Source of the DNA: Golubevia sp. BC0850
Taxonomy: Eukaryota; Basidiomycota; Exobasidiomycetes; Golubeviales; Golubeviaceae
Assembly: GCA_012976225.1 (NCBI GenBank)
Contig: JAAVVG010000031.1
Coordinates: forward strand, 124,001 to 188,000
Reading direction: 5' to 3'
DNA: 64,000 nucleotides
Below are positions 35,901 through 47,335 of the stretch, piece by piece; the first letter of the stretch is position 1; every line of letters begins with the position of its first letter. The notes below the pieces were generated by a model that saw nothing but the letters and a program-made list of their open reading frames with translations, made no database searches and had not been told where the DNA came from. The translations under genes were made by a program, and so were the position numbers.

Positions 35901-36660
35901 TAGAGCCTGGGACAAGAAACACTCGAAAGGAACTGGAGCCGACATCATCGCTCGAGAGCTCGCTGGTCTAGGAGCTGCTGGAAAGGAAGCCTTCAAAAGT
36001 GCTTTGGGAAGACTGCTAGGAGTCACTATGGAGATCACAGAGAGAGATGAAGGCCTTTCTATCGAATCTCTGGATGAGGCGATGCAATTTCTCGGGCAGG
36101 AAGAAGACGGACCAGAGAAGGAATTGAGATCTCTTCAAGACGAAGATGAGAATCTTGACTTGGAGGATTTTCATCAAGATCTAGGAACTAGAGGAGAACA
36201 ACCTTCTACTCCAAACCCTTTTGAATCTAACTCGATTCCTGGATCTTATGTCTATTCACCCGATGGAGAAGGTGTCAATGGAGAATCAATTGCAGGTTCA
36301 GCTGCAGCTCAAAGAATCGCAGATCAAATCACTTTGGGTGAAGATGATGAAATTTCTTTGAAAACTGCTGCTGCTGCTTTTGCAGTTCTTACGGGTCATG
36401 ACGAGGAGGAACTCCTGATTCTTCTTAGGGAACAATTTGATCAGAAAATGGAGTTGGCAACTCAAACTTTGAGAGAAATGGAGGAGGATTTCAAGAAGAA
36501 AGGTGTGGGTGAAGAGGTTCAATTGGTTCTTAGTCCGGAAGCTAGACAAGAAATGAAGAAATTTGAAATTAAATTGGAGGTTAGGAAGGAGGAGAGGGAA
36601 GTTGAGGAGGAGCAGACGCAGACGAGGAGAAGGAGTGGTTTCGGTGGAGGGGGATCTTGA
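32965..36660 (+). CDS. GH47 class I alpha-1,2-mannosidase, type II membrane protein
   Basis: Five exons: 32965-33187, 33380-34152, 34228-35328, 35434-35619 and 35692-36660, 1083 residues from the first ATG. A short basic cytosolic end precedes one signal anchor (VLVVISIVGFIFGSQIFLL). After a Pro/Ser stem comes the GH47 barrel: NAFLHAWEGYKRLAWGHDEL, GWGATIVDALDTLL, PVFETSIRYLGGFLSAYDLSGD, HLSCFSGGMLALGS, RPETIESVLYMYRITGD, ESFTFAETFKYYYLLF and TTEAHPL near the calcium site. It should trim mannose from N-glycans in ER or Golgi. The tail after the domain is about 300 residues, acidic and disordered, longer than usual. The frame is open back to 32452 without an ATG, so an upstream first exon is possible and the true N-terminus is uncertain. 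Confidence 0.88.
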
Positions 36661-36770
36661 GATACTGTCGAATCAAAATTTACTTAACACGAATCACTAG
36701 TTTTAATCAAACAAAAATAGCCTCAAATGGATCTACAATACACACTTCTACTTTACTCAACATTCATTTT

Positions 36771-36787
36771 CTCTCTCTCTCTCTCTC
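36771..36787 (+). repeat. CT dinucleotide microsatellite
   Basis: A run of about eight CT units lies 110 bases downstream of the mannosidase stop, in a generally pyrimidine-rich strand. Confidence 0.7.
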
Positions 36788-37263
36788 TTTGTTCGCATTC
36801 TTTTTGTCCAAGGTCCAAGGCTTCTCCTTTTCCTATCTCACCACCATTTTGTCCTTTTTTCATTTTCCTCGATCAATTTGAACGATTCATTTCAACGACA
36901 TTTCTCATCATCGTTGTGATGCCCATAAGGCGAAGTTGCGCTTTTTCCACCCCAGATGCAGAATGTGGGACAAGCGGACAACACTGGTCAAACAAGCAAC
37001 CTTCCTCCCTCTTTTTGAGGTTTCGCAATCTACAAGGATTCATAAAATTAGGTTTTGTGAGATATGGAGACTAGATCAGCCAGGTTCATCCAAACAAGAG
37101 GATGTCAAGTGGAATCCATTCCAGCCGCCACCAAGAAAAGCACTGCCTTCACCAATATTTCCTGATTGGGATTGAATCTCGCTTAGTCCGAACGTTCAGG
37201 TCCCTGGGATTCCATTCTTATCTCACTTTCCTCTTCCGGAAAACCACAAGGTTCGAGGGAATC

Positions 37264-37270
37264 TATATAA
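37264..37270 (+). promoter_or_regulatory. TATA box
   Basis: TATATAA sits in an otherwise mixed sequence, followed about 30-60 bases later by C/T-rich initiator-like sequence. It is 430 bases before the ATG at 37694, which fits a spliced 5' leader. Confidence 0.45.
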
Positions 37271-37421
37271 ACAGCCAGAAAATTCAAAGTTGTTTTGCCA
37301 GGTCCTCCTTCCCTTTCCCCCAATTCCCGGCCATTCAACGACCTCTTCCCTCCCTGTCAATCAACTCGACCTCCTCCTCCTCTATCTCTTCGCTCTTCTG
37401 TTCCATCTCAAGCTAAAACTC

Positions 37422-37676
37422 GTAAGCATCTCTGACTCGTTGTACTCTTGGCTATCTTCTCCTTCTAACCCATTCGCCATCCAACCCCCACCTCACTCGA
37501 TAGAAATCCTATCCATCCACGACGACCTCAGTCATCAAACCGAGCTCCTCATTTGTCATTTCATTGAAATTCCTTCTTCTAAAAATGTAAGATTAATACA
37601 AATAGTGGAATCGACGTTGCATCCTCTCTTCTCACCCTTTGTCCCTCGATCCCACCCCACTCCACCCTCTATCTAG
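37422..37676 (+). other. Probable 5'-leader intron
   Basis: Donor GTAAGC at 37422 and acceptor ATCTAG ending at 37676 bracket sequence between the TATA box and the ATG at 37694. The coding frame does not extend upstream of the acceptor. This is inferred from splice consensus only. Confidence 0.4.
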
Positions 37677-37693
37677 CTTTCAATCCTTCAACA

Positions 37694-38797
37694 ATGTCAA
37701 CTAAAATGGCTTACGGAATCTCTGCCAACGTCGGAGCAGCAGCTTGGAATCGCGATGTCTTTCAAGCTCTCGAGTCTTGGAGAGATCTCATCCTCAGTGA
37801 TGACGCAATGGTCGTTAGATGTCTTCACGCTCCTCCAATTCCAGACCAAAGAGCTGGAGTTTCGATCTACTACTTAGCAGTCAGAGCTACCTCGAAGGTC
37901 GAGAGGTTCGCTATCCAAGGAAAACACAAACCACTCCCTTCGGCTATCGATGAAGGAGTTAGGGATGCCAATGGTGAATGGATGCTCAAACCAACTTCCG
38001 TCAGGAAGACTTCGGTCAAACGCAAAGCTTCTGCAAGCTCCAGTAAGAGCCCTTCGAAGGACAACATGAAGATCAAGGTCGAAGAAGGACTGGAATCCAA
38101 CGACGGTCGAATGGACAGGGACAACAGCGATGACATGAGCATCGAGCAATTGGAAAGATTGGCCATGAGAGCAGAGGAAGATTCCGTCATCGAACGTCAA
38201 TCTTATGATGACGAACTCAACTTGGAAGGAAGTAGAACTCGTCGTCGGTCTTCTCGTAACAACGGTGGCAAATCAACTTCAAGATCTCAATCCCCAGGAA
38301 ATCAAACCATTATCTCTATCAACTCTTCTTCCTCTCATTCTGAAGATCCTCATCAAGATGTAAACTTTCAAGATCTCCCTCGTCACTCTTCTCGTAGACC
38401 ACGTCCAATGGAACAACTTAATCAAGTTCCCAACCCACTCCGTCAAGTCGATTTCGAATCCCCAGCTCCTCCTCGTTCGGAAAGTAGCTTCGGTTCAACT
38501 CAAGTTGGCAAAAACTTTCCCGATGACACTTCGGTGGTTTCTACTTCAACTGAGACTTCAAATTTAACTGCTACTCCACGTCGCTCTGCAAGAAATCGTC
38601 AAAGTCTACTTTCTTCGTCTCATCTCAATAATGAAGTGGCTAATGGGTTAGAAAATCTGGATGTCTACAGTACTATCTCAGAAGACATTATCGATTATGA
38701 GGAAAGTGAGAGAGGAGAAAGAAATTATCAAGACTCCGAGATGGAAATTGAGATGGAGGTAGCAACTAATGTCGACGAGCTTATGGATACTGCTTAA
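37694..38797 (+). CDS. Unknown, mostly disordered protein
   Basis: A single-exon frame of 367 residues. The first 100 or so residues look folded (WNRDVFQALESWRDLILS, VSIYYLAVRATSKVERFAI). The rest is polar and low complexity: basic patches (VRKTSVKRKASASSS, RTRRRSSRN, TPRRSARNRQ) alternate with Ser runs and acidic stretches. The basic patches could act as nuclear import signals. An alternative start ATG lies four codons downstream. No domain is recognised. Codon use near the start favours C-ending codons, like the Slm gene. Confidence 0.75.
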   Translation: MSTKMAYGISANVGAAAWNRDVFQALESWRDLILSDDAMVVRCLHAPPIPDQRAGVSIYYLAVRATSKVERFAIQGKHKPLPSAIDEGVRDANGEWMLKPTSVRKTSVKRKASASSSKSPSKDNMKIKVEEGLESNDGRMDRDNSDDMSIEQLERLAMRAEEDSVIERQSYDDELNLEGSRTRRRSSRNNGGKSTSRSQSPGNQTIISINSSSSHSEDPHQDVNFQDLPRHSSRRPRPMEQLNQVPNPLRQVDFESPAPPRSESSFGSTQVGKNFPDDTSVVSTSTETSNLTATPRRSARNRQSLLSSSHLNNEVANGLENLDVYSTISEDIIDYEESERGERNYQDSEMEIEMEVATNVDELMDTA

Positions 38798-39356
38798 GAG
38801 ACTCTTGTCTGGAGATCAAGCAAGGTTGAATATCCAGATAATTCATTTCTCGATCCTCCAATCACAATCTTCAAGATGGTGGCCTTAAGATGGCCCAACC
38901 TGCCAGTCGACCTTTCTCATTTCTTCTGTGCGAGCCCCTTTTCCTTCTTTCGTCCCCGGATTCTTACTCAAAAACCTATTGTTTCCGTCGAAACCGTGTC
39001 GTCTCCAGATCTCGATGTCTATTGCTCCATGTCTTTCCGTCTTGTGATTCTCAATTCGTTCTATGAATGCCTACCTCAAACTCTCCCATAATTATGCTTC
39101 TACTTTTTTTCTCCGGTTTCTCAGTTTCGCTCCAAAATCATAACTGCTCACTTCGTAACGATGTTCTTTCTACAGCTTTTGTCTGTCCTAAACGATGTTC
39201 AAAGTATTGCACGTGTTGGATCACAGATCGATGCTCTCCCGAATCATTTCGACCAAATTTCTTCTCAACCAGATCACACTCATCCTTTTCTCTCTTTGAT
39301 TCATTGATTCATCCAAGTCCTTCGTATCTCATCCGTTTCATTATCCAATCGAAAAG
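38798..39356. other. Intergenic region upstream of DUF202 gene
   Basis: 560 bases with C/T-rich tracts, presumably the 3' end of the previous gene and promoter plus leader of the next. Open frames here are short and lack recognisable content. Confidence 0.4.
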
Positions 39357-40759
39357 ATGGCTACAACTTCTCAAGCCCGAGCCTCTCTAGCCACTCCTGC
39401 TCAACCAGGAACTCTATCAGCAGCATACAGACGTTCTCTCTACGCTCTACAGAACGTCTTCTCTTCAAACCCAGATTCATCTCAACAAGCAGAACGTGAA
39501 CCTCTACTCAACTCTAGTGGAGTGCCAAACGGAAATGGGGAGGGAAGTTCAACTGGTGCAACTAGGTATGGTAGCGTCTTGGATCTACCACCCGAGCAGA
39601 GAGTTCCAAAGCCCAAGAAGGTTTCCTCTCAGGTCAGAGTTGAAGCAAAGGTTTGGTTCGCAAATGAGGTGAGTAGGCGCTTAAGATTTTGCAGAATGCT
39701 TCTGATGCGAAGGGGATGAGAAGCAAGGAGGAAGGCTACGACGATACCATCCCTCCCTTGCTTCTGCCTTTGGGTATCAGGTGTTTCAGTGAAGCAAACT
39801 TCACAAGTGCCTATGTAAAAACAAACATACTTCTCGGAGAGAGGTAACCTTTAAGTCTTCGAGAACAGTGAGACCAGAAGCCTGCCCCTCTCATCGCAAG
39901 ACCACCCGCTTCCTGATGCGATTGCGCTCTTCTTTTCTGACGACCCTTACTAACTGAACCCCATTTCTTGTCCTATCTTTCAGCGTACCTGGATTTCATG
40001 GCTCAGGGTTTCCCTTCTAATCGGATCCTTCTCCTTAGCTCTCTTCAACTCGGCTTCCTACTTCGCTCACAATCCCTCCTTCCCAGGAGACGAACCTGGA
40101 CCAACTATTCCTAGAGGACCAGATGCTAACATGATCAAGTTCTTTGGAGCTGTATTCGCTGGAATCAGTGTCTTGACTTTAGCTTGGGGATTGGGAAATT
40201 ATCAGAGGAGAGTCAGTTTGATAAAGAGGAAGTATGGAGGTGACTTTGGTGAGTAGCTCGAGAGGATGGGGAGCATAGGACTGGCTTTTTACCTTGCGAT
40301 CTACAGCCTTGGGAGCTCAAGGGGAATTAAGGGAGGAGGCGGGTATCTTGTAGTTCTGGCAAGGAAATGGGTTCTGGCTTCAGAGAGCGAGTCATCCTTG
40401 GACCCCGTCAAACGGAATCCGCAGTTCAATCTTAAGATTAAATTCTCTAACTTTCACTTTGAAAGCGCTGTAAAACGATCCGGAGTGATCGCATACAATC
40501 CATGAACTCTTCTGACCTTCACTCTGATGCTGTCTCCGTCTCCTTACTACCTTTCCAGATGATTTAATCGGACCGCCTTTGATCTGCATAGCTCTTTTCG
40601 CAGGTGTTTTGTTGAACTTCATTGTCAGAGGTGAGTACTTCGAGCAAAATTTGAGTTGGATAACCGATTCTCGAAGGCTTTGTGAGTGGCTATTGAAGTC
40701 TCCCTTTCCTCCATTCTCTCGCAGTCAAACAACACAACCTCGAAGTTTCAGGTCCATAA
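39357..40759 (+). CDS. DUF202 membrane protein (Vtc1-like domain)
   Basis: Four exons: 39357-39668, 39984-40248, 40559-40630 and 40725-40759, giving 227 residues. The N-terminal 95 residues are polar. The DUF202 core then starts with VWFANERTWISWLRVSLLIG, which matches the conserved N-E-R-T-x-x-x-W-x-R motif. It continues through three hydrophobic helices (LLIGSFSLALFNSASYF, FFGAVFAGISVLTLAWGLG, PPLICIALFAGVLLNFIV). In yeast the same domain forms Vtc1 and anchors the vacuolar polyphosphate polymerase, but many fungal DUF202 proteins are uncharacterised. The last exon (35 bases, ending VKQHNLEVSGP) is the best phase-compatible choice; a later acceptor near 40941 is an alternative. Confidence 0.8.
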
Positions 40760-41664
40760 ACCTATCAGACCTTCTCTTTCAAGTCTGCTCACTTCAATCC
40801 TTAGACGTCTAGCTCTCTTTAGTCACCAGCTTTGTTCCCATTCTCTTTCTCGCTCTGTCTCTCATCTTTCTGGCAAGCCCCGAGCTATAATACCTTCAAA
40901 TCTGTCTCTTTTATTGTTTTCTTGTGGTTTTGTTCTCTAGTCGAAGTACATTCTTTCTGTCCAACGCAAAAAGTAAAAGAAGCCAGCATCTCTCTCGCTC
41001 TCCGCCCCGACTGGCCCTGTTTCGTGAGATCCTGTTCTCTTCCTCAAACCAGGACGATGATGAGAAAATCGTAGCAAAGGGCAGTGAACACTCAAAGACT
41101 GCTCGAGCCGGAAGACTTTCAAGCTGTCCTTATGTTTGACTCTCAGCTTTATTTCCGAGCCGTCCAGCGCCACCACAATTCAATTTCAAATCATTGTTCT
41201 CGTTCTATGTAGAGAAACCTGGAAGAAAGAAGTAGGGGCCAATTCAGTTGGGATTTGGGCTAGCAGTTTGGAACCCCAAGTCACGAGTCGATTTTGGCCT
41301 TCTATGAACAACTTTCTGATGAAAGCGTGAGATTTGAAACTCTGAATCATCAACAAGGACTCAATATTCAGAGACTGCTTGGAAAAATCTAGGGAAAGTA
41401 GTTGGAGCGATGGAATGAAACTGCAGCTGCGGAAGGAGGTCGAGAGAAAAGAACAAGGCAGAGAAAGGCCTCCTCCGTCACTCTTGGATGACCTGATTGA
41501 TTCGTTAGCTATGTGTGTATCCCTTAATTACTGCCATCTAATTTGAAAGAGAAAAGGTCATTAACTCCTGAAAGAGAGGGATGATTGAAGATTCAACGGT
41601 TAGTGACCACGTTTCCCCGCTCTTTCACATTAGAGCCCCGAGGGAAACTTAATATCACCTTTCC

Positions 41665-42134
41665 TCGACGCGACGACACCTGTGCAGCGTCGAACCGAAA
41701 CAGCAGATATTGAGTTCTCGATTTTGACGACCCTCCGACGACGCGGCTAGGGGCCCATCGATTCATCCTTCCTAATAATGTATTGAAGGTATTTTCTAGC
41801 TTTAATTTGTAGTTTGTGGTAGACAGCTGGACAGGGAGTGGACTAACCCAAACTTTGGTAGCCTGATGAGTGTTTGCTTGTTCTTCAGTCGCAGCCTTTG
41901 CTTCAGTTGGGCAGAAAGCGTTGCTTTGAAATTATGTAGCTTAACATGTTGAGATTGGAGATCAGAATTGAACAGAAGTGTGGGTGGGTGGGTGAGGTTG
42001 GTGGTGGTGCTCGAATTGATTTTGGTGAGAAGCTGCGTCGAATTATCAGCCGTCGCATCTTTTTGTTGTCTTTTCTAACATGGGCCAAAAACCGCGTCGA
42101 GCTCGACGCAAGGTGTCGTAGCGTCGAGCGTCGA
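41665..42134. promoter_or_regulatory. GCGTCGA motif cluster with perfect palindrome
   Basis: Seven copies of GCGTCGA or its complement TCGACGC lie at 41665, 41687, 42035, 42094, 42103, 42121 and 42128. The copies at 42094-42109 form the perfect 16-base palindrome GCGTCGAGCTCGACGC. Those at 41665-41693 are inverted with a 15-base spacer, and those at 42121-42134 are tandem. The surrounding 1.5 kb (40760-42266) has no gene and is AT-rich, so the motifs stand out. The cluster ends 132 bases before the PEX11-like ATG. Confidence 0.55.
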
Positions 42135-42266
42135 GGTGATATTGAGTTTCCCTCCGGAACCTCCCTTTCTTCCCTACTCATCCTCTTTCTCTTCCCTTTT
42201 CTTCTTACTTTTCTCTCCTATCACTTTCTCCTTCCCTTTCAATCAACGAGCGAGCTGTCGAGGAGT

Positions 42267-44208
42267 ATGTCAAACCAGCCAAGCAAGAGAAAGCAATCAA
42301 CTGCTTCAGATCAAGTTTTAGGAATCTTCAAACATTTAGAACCAAATGAGGGTTTGGATCATACCGTTAGGTATTTGAGTACTTGGAGTGGAACTGATAA
42401 GGTGAGCTATAGGTCAGCATGATATCCAAAAGACGAGGGCACGAAATTGGTAGTTGGGGGGTGGTAGGTCGCAAACAAGGATGTCCCTTTCCATTGCTTA
42501 TAGGGTGAAGCAAGTGTCATCGCGACTTAATTTATCCGTCTGAGCTTGACTGCTTTAGAGTGAAGGTGTTGAGAAGGGGCTGTGATGAGCCATAAGGAGG
42601 AAGTAATTACCGAAGAAGCAGGGCTAGAAAGATAGAAGTAGGAGGAACAAGCTGCAGGTGTTTTCTCGATAGAGCGGTGGATAAGTGACTCTTTTAAGAT
42701 TATTGGCGCATGATGTCCTTAGACATTGGATCAGAAACCACAGAGGGAGAGAAGAAGGGTGGGAAAGCTACTTCTGGACTTTGGTAGACCGGATAGCGAG
42801 CCGGGGGAGTCAATGCTCTTTGCTCAAATATCTGGCTGCCAAGGTCTTCATAGAGCTGCAGAAATGAGTGTAAACTCTTTGAAAGACAGCCGGAGGAGGG
42901 ATAGAGAAAGCCAGAAGGGAGAGCTGCTGGTCTGAGGAAGGTTGCCTCCCTTTCACTTTCATGTTTCCATAGGTCTGTCGAACCTTCTTCTAAGATCTTG
43001 TAGCCTTCATGACAACTCTCTGACGTTTCCCTTCTTTCTTTTCTATCCTATCGCTCTATAATTCTCCCTCTCCTCCGCTTTTCGTTTCCTCCTTTCCTCA
43101 ATCCACCCTCCCAGTTCCTCATGATGATCCAGTACTCAACGAAGCTCATAACCTTCATACTCTCAATTCAACATCGCTTACGTTTGAGATTAATGGGAGG
43201 TGGAGCTACAACCTATCATGCCCCTCTAGGTGGAAGTAACGTTGCCAAAAGAGTCGAGAGATTGGGAGCCACAGTCTCGGACGCCAGAGTCCTGTATAGA
43301 ATTTGGGGAATCCTACCGATTTTGAAATGGGTGAGTGCAGACTACGTTCTTTTCTTTCTGAAAAAAAGAAAAAGAAGAAAAGAAGAACAGTTGACGAACA
43401 TCTGTTTGGAAGTGATGAATCAAGTACGTCTTTCCAATCGTTTCCTTCGTCTGACGCTTCTTCCTGCGTTCTCCTCTCCATTTGATCTCAGATGATCTCT
43501 CTCGAAAAGGTAGCTCCCCCAACCCGACTACTTCATCAGATCGAACGTATCCAAGGATTCCTGATGTTATTCTACTGTCCATCAGAAGCCTTAGCCTATC
43601 TAGCATCAAAAGGAGTTCTACCAATCTCTCGATCGTGGCAAGGATTCCTTTGGCTTTGGGGTGCAAGAGCTTGGGCTCTTTATGTAGGTTTACAACTTCT
43701 CCATCTAGTTGAAGATAACAGAATTTTGAGATTAAGAGGTAGAGCTTTAGAAAGAAGTAGAGGACATCCAAAACCAATTACTAGAACTCAGGAAAGGAGT
43801 GAAAAGGAAAGATTGAGAAATTCAATCAAGAGTGGATATCATGAGGAAGAAAAGGATGAGTTAGATGAAGAATCGATTAACACTAGAAAAATGTGGAATG
43901 AATTGGATGAAAGGAAAAAATCAATTTTGAATGAACTTTGGGTGAATTTGGGTTATTTACCTTTGACTATTCATTGGTGAGTTTTTGAAACCTTGAGGAC
44001 GCTTAGGCTAAAGTTTTCAACATCTCACTCGTCATCATCATGTTCCTAGATTCTCATCCTTTCTCTTCTTCCTTCGTGACCCTTCTCTCCTCGCAGGTCG
44101 CATCCAACCGGTCTCATCTCGGAAGCTTGGGTTGGTTTGTTCGGTACGATTGCTGCTTCTGCTGGGTTCAGATCGGGCTGGCGCAGTACCGCGATTGTTG
44201 GGCGTTGA
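42267..44208 (+). CDS. PEX11: PEX11-family peroxisomal membrane protein
   Basis: Four exons: 42267-42401, 43115-43330, 43492-43976 and 44097-44208, giving 315 residues. The early HTVRYLSTWSGTDK and, across a 713-base intron, FLMMIQYSTKLITFIL match the PEX11 start, where one helix drives membrane bending. Then come VLYRIWGILPILKW, IQGFLMLFYCPSEALAYLAS, WLWGARAWALYVGLQLLHL and a charged insert of about 80 residues. The end is SEAWVGLFGTIAASAGFRSG, the conserved C-terminal membrane segment. PEX11 elongates and divides peroxisomes and forms pores. The long first intron is unusual here and could hold regulatory sequence. The GCGTCGA cluster lies just upstream. Confidence 0.85.
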
Positions 44209-44548
44209 TTCGAGAGCGATCTTTAGGCAGATGGGGGTTGTCTTGGGACGATGGAAGCTGCGGCGAGAGGTTTTGTTCTTTGGGTCTCTTTTCTTTCGAA
44301 TCACATTCAGTCTCTTCCTTTTGAATTGAGAAACAGAACAGAAAAAGAGAGATAGGTAGAGTGGATTTTCGATTTTGATGAGAGACAACTGGTCAATTGA
44401 ACCTTTGAGGATTATTTACATCAAGGGGAGGGAGAGAGCATGAAAGATTAGTGCTTAGCAAAGAGGCGATGGAAACTGAACAAGGTAACCAACAGAAAAA
44501 CAAAAGAAAACAAAGACGAGAAAAGATGTGAAAGGATTGAAACATGTC

Positions 44549-46335
44549 TCATTCCAAACTATCGATCCAGCGTGCAATTTCCTTCTTTGCACTAGTAGTG
44601 TAAGGTTCAAAGAAGATTGATGGAAGAACTGTGCTATCGTGAGGAGCTCCTTTGATAATCTGTAGTTTGTCTTGACGCTGTTCGGTTGGAGAAGAAGATT
44701 TAGAGTAGAAATTCGAACTAGAAGTGGCATTGGAGTTGAGATTGGTCCTGTAATTTGAGTTAGAAGGATTCGAAGACTGTGGATTTGAATTGAGATGGAC
44801 TTTCGAACCTAAATCGACGTAAGAGGATTGATCCATCGAAACTGAAATCGATCGGTTTCCATCATCACTTGAAGAATCGAGGTCATCTTCATTTCCATTT
44901 TGAATCCTCTCGAGTCGACTTCCTCCTCCTAAATTCCCATTGCACTCCTTAATCGTTTGAAGCAATGCCACTTGTTCAGCTCGGTAACTTTCGAATTCTC
45001 CAATGCTCATGAAACAGGGTGGATATCCGACGAAATCTTCTTTGAGCTTGAGATTTGTCACACTTCCAGGAGAGACGTAAGGGGACTCAAACAGCTCTTC
45101 TTTAGGTAAGGTACCGTAACCTGAGTAAGCATTTGAAGTCCAGTTCTGTAAGGCGGGAGTTAAAAGATCTGCTAGCTGAGAAGGGTCTTGTCCTTTATAA
45201 GAGAGAGTCGGATCATCTCGATGAGAGAACGTTCTGTCCACCCCTGGAGAGACTAGCAACAAAGCACTGGGAAGAGGTAACATTTGCGTTTCTTTGAGAT
45301 ATCGACAGAGCCCTAGAGCGAGATTACCTGGGCAAGAGGCGAATCGAGAGACCGGACAAAATAAGGATCAGAGGAAAGGCCTTCCAAAGTTTGAGCTCTA
45401 CTTCTCTGTCATCAGCCTTCTTGCTTCGAACTTACCTCCAGCACTATCGCCTTCTAGAATAATCTGTTTTGGATCATACCCGGCTCTCTCCACCAAGAAG
45501 ACATAGGCTGAGATGGCATCGAAGAGACCGGTGGGGAAGGGGTACTTCTCTGCCAACCGATACTCGATAGAGAAGACAGTGGCGTTTCGTTTGATGTACT
45601 GAATTGGAGGTCGCAGAGTTCAATGTTCATGGAGAAGAAAAGAGAGGCATCAAAGATTAGAATCACCTAATCGGCATCGGGTGGACGAAGCCGATGCGAC
45701 TTACCTGTTGGAGCATTGGAGCTGTGGTGGAATGGAATAGCTCGTGGGCTGCTCCCATAACATATCCACCTACGATTCAGTGTAGAAAGAAAGGCGAGAG
45801 GAGGTAAGAGAGAGATGAGTCTGAGATGACATCTTCGGAGTTCAAAGCTCTACCTCGAGATGACTAATTCACCTCCATGTAAAGCCATAATGATCTTTTC
45901 ATCTTTCTGAGGTTTCTCCATGAAAGGTTTCCAACCTGTTGGATTCCTATTCTTGCCTTTATTGTGAAAGAGATAACCTCTAATCTTCATCTCTTCCATT
46001 CCAATCTTTGAAGCAAAATCTTTCAAGACTCCAGTCAATCTGTTGAGATCCATCGAATCGATTTCTACCATGACTGATTTCTTGAGAGATTGGGGATTGA
46101 ATTTATAAGAAGGATCAGCTTCTTTAGGAGAGATTCTACCATTGCCAATAACATCTACTGCTCGTCGAATGATGGATAAAAAGATGGCCTGAGACCAACT
46201 GTACTCAATCCTCGGTCGGTTTGAGGATGAAATGTAGTAGAGACAGTAGAAAGGGAAGGTTGATAGCCCTACCAAGATTGAGTATCCGATATAGAGTCCT
46301 GTGATTGGCTGGCGATGCAGTGAGAGCGACTTCAT
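44549..46335 (-). CDS. Membrane-anchored alpha/beta hydrolase (hormone-sensitive lipase-like)
   Basis: Four exons: 45873-46335, 45705-45769, 45436-45598 and 44549-45327, giving 489 residues. An N-terminal helix (GLYIGYSILVGLSTFPFYC) probably anchors it in the ER. The oxyanion motif HGGGY is formed across intron 1. The nucleophile elbow GDSAGG-N is split by intron 3. TVFSIEYRLAEKYPFP lies between them. The catalytic Asp/His end is less certain, with GAPHDSTVLP near the C-terminus a good His candidate. A Ser/Asn-rich insert of about 90 residues precedes it. Relatives deacylate sterol esters, lipids or xenobiotic esters; the substrate cannot be predicted. Confidence 0.85.
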
Positions 46336-47335
46336 CTTCGGTGTAGTACAAGTTGAGAGAGAGAAGTTTGAACGACTCTTGCTCTCAACTACAACAGTCG
46401 TATCAAGAATCAGTCTGGCATACCTCAGTCTCTTCTTTTCAATCTTTTCAGCATCTTTGTAAGCACAACAAGCAGGTTTGCTACAGACTGCAGCACAATC
46501 GCCAACTTCTGGAATCTGGCTTGCAGATGTTCCGAGACCAACAGAAAGACTACCTCTCTCCTCTGCTCTCTCCTTCCAATTTCCCAGCTCCTCATCAATA
46601 AAAGGAATGATCTAGGGTTCCCATTCTTCATCGGATGAAGTAAAGTCACGCTAACCCCAACAGCTTCCAGATCCTCTCTCAGAGCTTCCACATGAACCTT
46701 TGATCGCACCGTCGCTTAGGGAAACGAAATTTTAAGGATGTTTTCCATTTAATCAGACTAGAAGTAGGAAATGGATAGGATGGGAAAGAGCGGGAGTTGG
46801 GAGGGGTGTCCTCAGAGAGGAAGGAAGTGAAGATGAATTGAAGGAGGACCAAGTAAATGTCAACACTCAGCAGTAGTTATATAAGTCAAGTCCAGTCGAT
46901 TCCTACATCAGATTCTGTATGTTGATGGAGTCGTGATGCGAGTGTCGAGACTCGAGAGAGAGGACTTTTGAAGACAGAACAACACTTGCCCAAGTCGGAG
47001 GCGAAGGCTTCAATTGCTGTCCCGGGTCCCGAGAAGTCAAATGAAAGGATCAGATCTGGATCCCTAACGAATTCTTTTGATTCTATCGAAATCTTGCTCC
47101 TGAAGTTGAGGATTTGAGCTCAATCTGCATGCGATTCGAGGACTCGAAAAACCACGTTCCAGAACGCGAAGAGTCTCCAACTCTAGCGGAGTTCGAAACC
47201 TGCCACACACCTCACTCTGGGTTGATAGAAGGACCATCTCTTTGACTTTAACCTTCTCTCTCCCCTTTCCGCATCCCTTCCTTCTCTTTTTTTGACGTTC
47301 TCAACTACACTTATCCCTGATTTGCTACTCGCATC
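46336..47335. other. Intergenic region, about 1 kb
   Basis: It separates the divergent hydrolase and ManC-like genes and should hold both promoters. A minus-strand stretch at 46590-46709 reads SKVHVEALREDLEAVGVSV, vaguely like a short-chain dehydrogenase helix, without a start or the rest of that fold. Nothing else is recognisable. Confidence 0.4.

Noticed and set aside
46425-46709. Minus-strand stretch resembling a short-chain dehydrogenase helix
   Set aside because: Only about 25 residues look alike. The nucleotide-binding and catalytic motifs are missing, so it is not called as a gene or relic.
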